A DNA stretch of 9,268 bases, from positions 1 through 9,268 of the forward strand of contig DKGO01000024.1 in assembly GCA_002453315.1 (NCBI GenBank), read 5' to 3'. The position numbers were made by a program, and so were the translations under genes. Shown here in pieces: positions 5,745 to 9,268 of the stretch. Each line of letters begins with the position of its first letter. Position 1 is the stretch's first letter. The DNA is from Caryophanales bacterium UBA6768 (GTDB lineage Bacteria; Bacillota; Bacilli; Bacillales_D; Amphibacillaceae). Under the pieces are notes generated by a model. The model saw only the letters and a program-made list of their open reading frames with translations, had not been told where the DNA came from and did not search any database.

Positions 5745-7343
5745 TTATTTCACCCATTTCTCTGATACCCGATCATAGTACTCATATTGATCATCTTTTA
5801 ATTGATGTTTCGCTATCCTTTCTGAAGGTGTAATTGGCATATCCTCTCTAATTTCCCAGTATCTTGGTACTTTGAATGATGCCAAATGATTTGTACAATG
5901 GGAAATTAGTTGAGCAATCAATTCATCCCTATCGGCAGTCTCCTCACCCGGAACGATATGTGCCTTTACTTCTTCCCCCCGAATTTCATCTTCTACTGCA
6001 GTACATGCGGCAATTTGCACCTTATCATTCAACATAATTACTTCTTCCACTTCAGCTGCAGCGATATTTTCCCCACTTCTACGGATCATGTCTTTTACCC
6101 TTCCACCATAGAAAACAATACCATCCTCGTTCATGTAAGCAATGTCACCTGTATGAAACCATCCATTTCTGAACACTTTATTCGTTGCCTCATGATCTTT
6201 AAAATATCCATCCATCATCCCTTTACCCCTAAATGCCATTTCACCTAATTCACCACGAGTAGCAAACTCACCTTCACTATTAATAATTCTTACCTCTCGA
6301 TCTGTTGCAGGACGTCCGAGTGCGTCAGTTCCAACATATTGATCATGTTCATGAATCCGCATTGAAATGTCATAACCCGTTTCAGTCATACCAAACACTT
6401 CATACCAAGGTACAGACCAACGTCTTTCAATTTCTTCATGTAAGTAAGCCGGAATTGCTGAACACCCGATAAATCTAACTTGATGATTTTTTTCTTCAAA
6501 TGATTCTGGCATTTTCAATAAAAGGATTGGCATATTTCCTAATACATAAAAGAAAGTTACACCGTAATCGTAAACCTTTTTCCAAAATGAAGATGGACTA
6601 AATCTGTCAAGTACAACTAATGTCGATCCATTAACTAATGTTGCCATTGTATTCCATTGGGGGTCCATGTAGTAAAATGGTTGGGATGTTAACAAAATGT
6701 CATCTTCATTAATGCCGATTAAAGTTTTGTCCGCGATTTTTTCACCAATATTAATCCAATATTTTTGTGATAACATACATCCTTTGGGTTTTCCCGTAGT
6801 TCCCGAAGTATATTGAATATTCATTAATGTTTCCGAAAAAATATGGCGCTTATATTCATAATGATTAGGAAAGTCGTTAAATAGATCGGATAAAAATCCA
6901 TCTGCGTTATCATGTTTTTCATCAATCGTTATTAACATAAAGGACGCTTCATCACTTTCGCGCAGGGAATGCAACATATCCACTTTTTCATAAGTTGTCA
7001 TCACTAATTTTGCTTCTGAATGATTAATTTGATATTTCGCATCAAAAGCTTGATACCGATAATTTAATGGAATCGTCACTCCTCCAATCAAACCCAAACC
7101 TAACCAACTGAAAGGAAAAGACGACACATTTGGCATCATTAGCACCACTTTATCCCCTTTTTCAATACCGAGACCAACTAATACTGATGCATAATGCTCA
7201 GCACGTTCCTTCACTTCATGAAAAGTATATTTTTCATTTGTATCATCGAAAATTAGGGCTGTTTTGTCCCCCCATCTATTAGCTGCTTGCTCCATTACCT
7301 GATATACATTATCTAATTCTGTACGTTGATTTGTACGAGTCAT
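5745..7343 (-). CDS. Acyl-CoA ligase (AMP-forming), CaiC-like, with an A10 Lys-to-Arg change
   Basis: This 532-aa member of the ANL superfamily would activate a carboxylic acid with ATP and load it onto CoA in the cytoplasm. Core motifs are present: A3 YTSGTTGKPKG (178-188), A5 FGMTET (317-322), A7 HTGD (397-400), and A8 GGRVKDMIRRSGENI (413-427). The segments PFYYMDPQWNTMATLVNG and FKVPRYWEIREDMP resemble crotonobetaine/carnitine-CoA ligase CaiC. The A10 motif reads PITPSERIAKHQL (503-515), with R509 where the family has the catalytic Lys of T/S-G-K; this is unusual for a functional adenylating enzyme. ATG 7343 is chosen because AGGAGG (7353-7358) lies nine bases upstream; ATG 7364 and 7361 have that motif inside. 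It follows the crotonase by 17 bases and precedes the permease. The substrate is unknown; small, branched or quaternary-amine acids are possible. Confidence 0.87.
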   Translation of the reverse strand: MTRTNQRTELDNVYQVMEQAANRWGDKTALIFDDTNEKYTFHEVKERAEHYASVLVGLGIEKGDKVVLMMPNVSSFPFSWLGLGLIGGVTIPLNYRYQAFDAKYQINHSEAKLVMTTYEKVDMLHSLRESDEASFMLITIDEKHDNADGFLSDLFNDFPNHYEYKRHIFSETLMNIQYTSGTTGKPKGCMLSQKYWINIGEKIADKTLIGINEDDILLTSQPFYYMDPQWNTMATLVNGSTLVVLDRFSPSSFWKKVYDYGVTFFYVLGNMPILLLKMPESFEEKNHQVRFIGCSAIPAYLHEEIERRWSVPWYEVFGMTETGYDISMRIHEHDQYVGTDALGRPATDREVRIINSEGEFATRGELGEMAFRGKGMMDGYFKDHEATNKVFRNGWFHTGDIAYMNEDGIVFYGGRVKDMIRRSGENIAAAEVEEVIMLNDKVQIAACTAVEDEIRGEEVKAHIVPGEETADRDELIAQLISHCTNHLASFKVPRYWEIREDMPITPSERIAKHQLKDDQYEYYDRVSEKWVK

Positions 7344-7352
7344 TATTTCACT

Positions 7353-7358
7353 CCTCCT
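7353..7358 (-). promoter_or_regulatory. Ribosome binding site choosing between ligase starts
   Basis: AGGAGG on the minus strand, nine bases before ATG 7343. An alternative ATG at 7362-7364 overlaps the crotonase TGA (ATGA), a common coupling arrangement, but would place this site inside the protein. Coupling through reinitiation remains possible. Confidence 0.65.
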
Positions 7359-7360
7359 CA

Positions 7361-8074
7361 TCATTCGCTATATATTTTAACTAATGCGTTAATTTCATTT
7401 TCCAAACTTGCTTCCAATGTGCCTGAATAACCTTCATGTAGTAAATTTTTAACAATACTCATAGATGCTAGTGGACGTTCCCCTAAAGTTAATATTTTCT
7501 CTCTTACTTTAGCTAATAATTCATGTTTTTCATAAATATCATTTATTAATCCAATATTTTTGGCATCTTCTGCTAAAATATTTTCGCCAAAGAATAACAA
7601 TTCCTTTGCCTTCAACAAACCCACTTTCTTTACTAAAAAATAAGAAGAACCTTGTGTGATTGATAGACCAACCTTTAATTCTGGAAAGCCAATCTTCGTA
7701 TCTTTTGCTGCATATATTAAGTCGCTATTAAGGGCAATTTCAAATCCGGCTCCCAACGTGTAACCATGAATCATAGAAATAACCGGTGCCTTAAATGCCA
7801 CTATTAGTTTCGTTATTTCCTGCATTTTGTTTAAATAATTCATTACTTTTGCTTGATCTGTTAAATCCACACCCTCATTTATATCGTGGCCAGAACAGAA
7901 ACTATCACCGTTTCCCCTGATCAATACCATTTTAGGGGGAGAATTTGCAAGATAAGAAAGTGCTTCGTGTAGGTCATTGACCATCCGTTCTGAAAGCGCA
8001 TTCAACTTTTCTGGACGATTAAGCACAATCTCGTTATATATTTCATTACTATTCAGTTCAATCGTTTCATACAT
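7361..8074 (-). CDS. Enoyl-CoA hydratase/isomerase (crotonase) family protein
   Basis: This 237-aa crotonase-fold protein acts on CoA thioesters. The oxyanion-hole strand FCSGHDI (59-65) and MIHGYTLGAGFE (101-112) are clear. E112 and E132 (in FPELKVG), exactly 20 apart, match the two catalytic glutamates E144/E164 of rat enoyl-CoA hydratase, so a hydratase or related acid-base reaction is plausible. AEDAKNIGLI (168-177) is the usual downstream block. The protein ends after NALVKIYSE, about 20 residues short of the usual 255-262, lacking the C-terminal helix that commonly ends in EGMRAFLEKRKP. It starts at ATG 8074 with AGGAG nine bases upstream. It is the third gene of the operon, 15 bases after the amidohydrolase and 17 before the ligase, consistent with acting on the ligase product. 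Confidence 0.87.
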   Translation of the reverse strand: MYETIELNSNEIYNEIVLNRPEKLNALSERMVNDLHEALSYLANSPPKMVLIRGNGDSFCSGHDINEGVDLTDQAKVMNYLNKMQEITKLIVAFKAPVISMIHGYTLGAGFEIALNSDLIYAAKDTKIGFPELKVGLSITQGSSYFLVKKVGLLKAKELLFFGENILAEDAKNIGLINDIYEKHELLAKVREKILTLGERPLASMSIVKNLLHEGYSGTLEASLENEINALVKIYSE

Positions 8075-8089
8075 AAACCATCTCTCCTA

Positions 8090-8938
8090 TTATTGACTTT
8101 TTAACAATCGTTGCGCATTTCCGTAAAAAAGTTTTTGCAGGACCTCTTCTTTCAAACCTAATTGTAAAAATCCCTTTTTCGCCCTTTCAAAAGTTAATAC
8201 TGGCCAATCCGTACCGAATAAAATTTGATTTTGCAGCAAATTGTTCATTAACACAAATAATGTTTCCCACCCTGAACCTGGTAAGGCAATATATTTGGGA
8301 TCCAATCCACCGAATTCTATAAAAACATTTCTATGTCTTCTGGCAATAGCAGTCATTTGTGGGACCCAAGGCCAACCACCATGACACGCAATGATATTTA
8401 ATTGAGGAAAATCGACTGCAATTTGATCAATAAAAAGTGGGTTGTTTTCCGTTATGGCACTCTTCATCGAATAATGAACCCCAGTATGGAACGAAATAAT
8501 TAACCCTAACTTGGTAGCTGTCGCATATAGAGGATATAACCTTCTATCTAATGGATCAACATTAAAAAATACCGGCTGTAAGTTAATGCCTTTTAAACCT
8601 AATTGGTGAATTGACTCTGCTTGTTCAACTAACAGAATTGGGTTCAAATCATTCAAATTGACTGTCCCAAAGCCTGCCAGTTGTTGAGGATATTTTTTTA
8701 CTAATGCAGCAGTTTTCTCATTTAAATCATTTGCATCCTCACCAAATTCATATTCTGCATGGACAACAGCTAATTCAACTTCCGCTTCTTCCATCTCTTT
8801 TAATAGTACTTCTGTCGATTTCACACCGGAATCATAAACACTAAATATTTCATTATATTTTCCGTAAAAGTTTAACATTTCTTCTCTTGTGACTTGTCGG
8901 AATTCTTCTGGTAATCTTACTCTAATATCAATAACCAC
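8090..8938 (-). CDS. Amidohydrolase-2 (ACMSD-like) family protein lacking the N-terminal His-x-His
   Basis: This 282-aa TIM-barrel protein belongs to the PF04909/COG2159 group, whose members include decarboxylases and hydrolases of carboxylic acids and lactones. Later active-site residues are visible: H151 in SFHTGVH, H186 in ACHGGWPW, and D244 in FGTDWP. The first strand reads VIDIRVRLP, so the usual metal-binding D-x-H-x-H is I-R-V-R (R6, R8). Two metal ligands are therefore missing, and the protein may bind metal differently or not hydrolyse. The end, YGNAQRLL, is typical of the family. The start is GTG 8938 with AGGAGG (8946-8951) seven bases upstream; the overlapping ATG 8940 is out of frame. 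It is the gene after the TetR regulator (17-base gap) and is followed by the crotonase and ligase, suggesting a role in the same acid-degradation pathway. Confidence 0.85.
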   Translation of the reverse strand: MVIDIRVRLPEEFRQVTREEMLNFYGKYNEIFSVYDSGVKSTEVLLKEMEEAEVELAVVHAEYEFGEDANDLNEKTAALVKKYPQQLAGFGTVNLNDLNPILLVEQAESIHQLGLKGINLQPVFFNVDPLDRRLYPLYATATKLGLIISFHTGVHYSMKSAITENNPLFIDQIAVDFPQLNIIACHGGWPWVPQMTAIARRHRNVFIEFGGLDPKYIALPGSGWETLFVLMNNLLQNQILFGTDWPVLTFERAKKGFLQLGLKEEVLQKLFYGNAQRLLKSQ

Positions 8939-8955
8939 ATGGTCCCCTCCTAAAT

Positions 8956-9268
8956 TTATCGGACTAATTTTTGACCGTAAATAGCATATTGATCTGCTAT
9001 TTGTTCTAGACTAAGTCTCCCATCACTCCTATACCAATGAGCGACACCTGTACAAAGGCTAATAATGGCAAAAGAAGTAATATTCAAATCCTGAAACTGA
9101 AATTGACCCGTCTTTTTCCCTTCCTCTAAAATATTCTTCCAAATTTGTTCATATATATTTCTTTGTACTTTTATTTTTTCCTTACTCTCCCCTTCTAAAG
9201 AACGATACTCTGTATCAACCACCAGAGCTGCTAACCGTTCTTTTCCGTGGGTTTCTACATGGTATTTA
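8956..9268 (-). CDS. TetR family transcriptional regulator (C-terminal part, cut by window edge)
   Basis: The frame is open to the window edge, giving 103 visible residues that begin KYHVETHGKERLAALV. The N-terminal helix-turn-helix must lie beyond 9268. The visible part matches the ligand-binding and dimerisation domain of TetR regulators of the fatty-acid/acyl-CoA type, with helices around IYEQIWKNILEEGKKTGQF and the conserved closing block CTGVAHWYRSDGRLSLEQIA (followed by a short C-terminal helix). It is the first visible gene of the minus-strand unit, 17 bases before the amidohydrolase, and is likely the local repressor. An acyl-CoA made by the ligase would be a natural inducer; that is inference. 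The GTG at 9222 is internal and not a start. Confidence 0.82.
   Translation of the reverse strand, partial: KYHVETHGKERLAALVVDTEYRSLEGESKEKIKVQRNIYEQIWKNILEEGKKTGQFQFQDLNITSFAIISLCTGVAHWYRSDGRLSLEQIADQYAIYGQKLVR

Noticed and set aside
5910..6248. 112-codon plus-strand open frame
   Set aside because: It is antisense to the acyl-CoA ligase gene, whose family motifs cover this stretch; the antisense translation is rich in Cys, Phe and His and shows no motif.
4363..9268. Carnitine degradation operon (cai-type)
   Set aside because: The ligase is CaiC-like and a crotonase is present, but CaiA, CaiB and a BCCT transporter are missing and an amidohydrolase is present, so the pathway name is not supported.

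Overview
The window is AT-rich DNA typical of a low-GC Gram-positive bacterium of the Bacillales (Bacillus, Lysinibacillus, Ureibacillus or a relative). The evidence is strong AGGAGG-type ribosome binding sites before nearly every gene, TTG and GTG starts, an AmhX-type M20 amidohydrolase, and a YitT-family remnant. It is chromosomal metabolic and regulatory DNA. No phage, CRISPR, rRNA or tRNA was seen.

Left part (178-2998, + strand): a compact three-gene operon. It encodes a MurR/RpiR-type regulator (HTH plus SIS domain), an AmhX-like M20D amidohydrolase/aminoacylase that overlaps the regulator by one base, and a COG3375-like GNAT acyltransferase. An N-acyltransferase next to an N-acyl-amino-acid hydrolase recalls the acylation/deacylation pair of the N-succinylamino acid racemase pathway, but no racemase is visible here.

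Middle part (3000-4330, - strand): a decayed zone. It holds the C-terminal tail of a YitT/DUF2179 membrane protein that has lost its transmembrane body. Upstream of the tail is an intact-looking promoter and ribosome binding site leading into a reading frame that stops after eight codons. Beside that is a short sequence resembling the right end of an IS200/IS605 (TnpB-type) element. A small three-helix membrane protein with its own promoter follows, then a strong intrinsic terminator.

Right part (4363-9268, - strand): a catabolic gene set read right to left. It comprises a TetR regulator (cut by the window edge), an amidohydrolase-2 family protein, a crotonase, a CaiC-like acyl-CoA ligase and an APC permease, ending in the terminator at 4279-4323. 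The first four genes are 15-17 bases apart and the permease follows after 92 bases. The simplest reading is uptake of an organic or amino-acid-like acid, activation to its CoA thioester, hydration or related crotonase chemistry, and a further step by the amidohydrolase-fold protein, under a TetR-type repressor. The substrate cannot be read from the sequence. The ligase carries Arg where the family has its catalytic A10 Lys, and the amidohydrolase lacks the N-terminal metal-binding His-x-His, so both are unusual members of their families.
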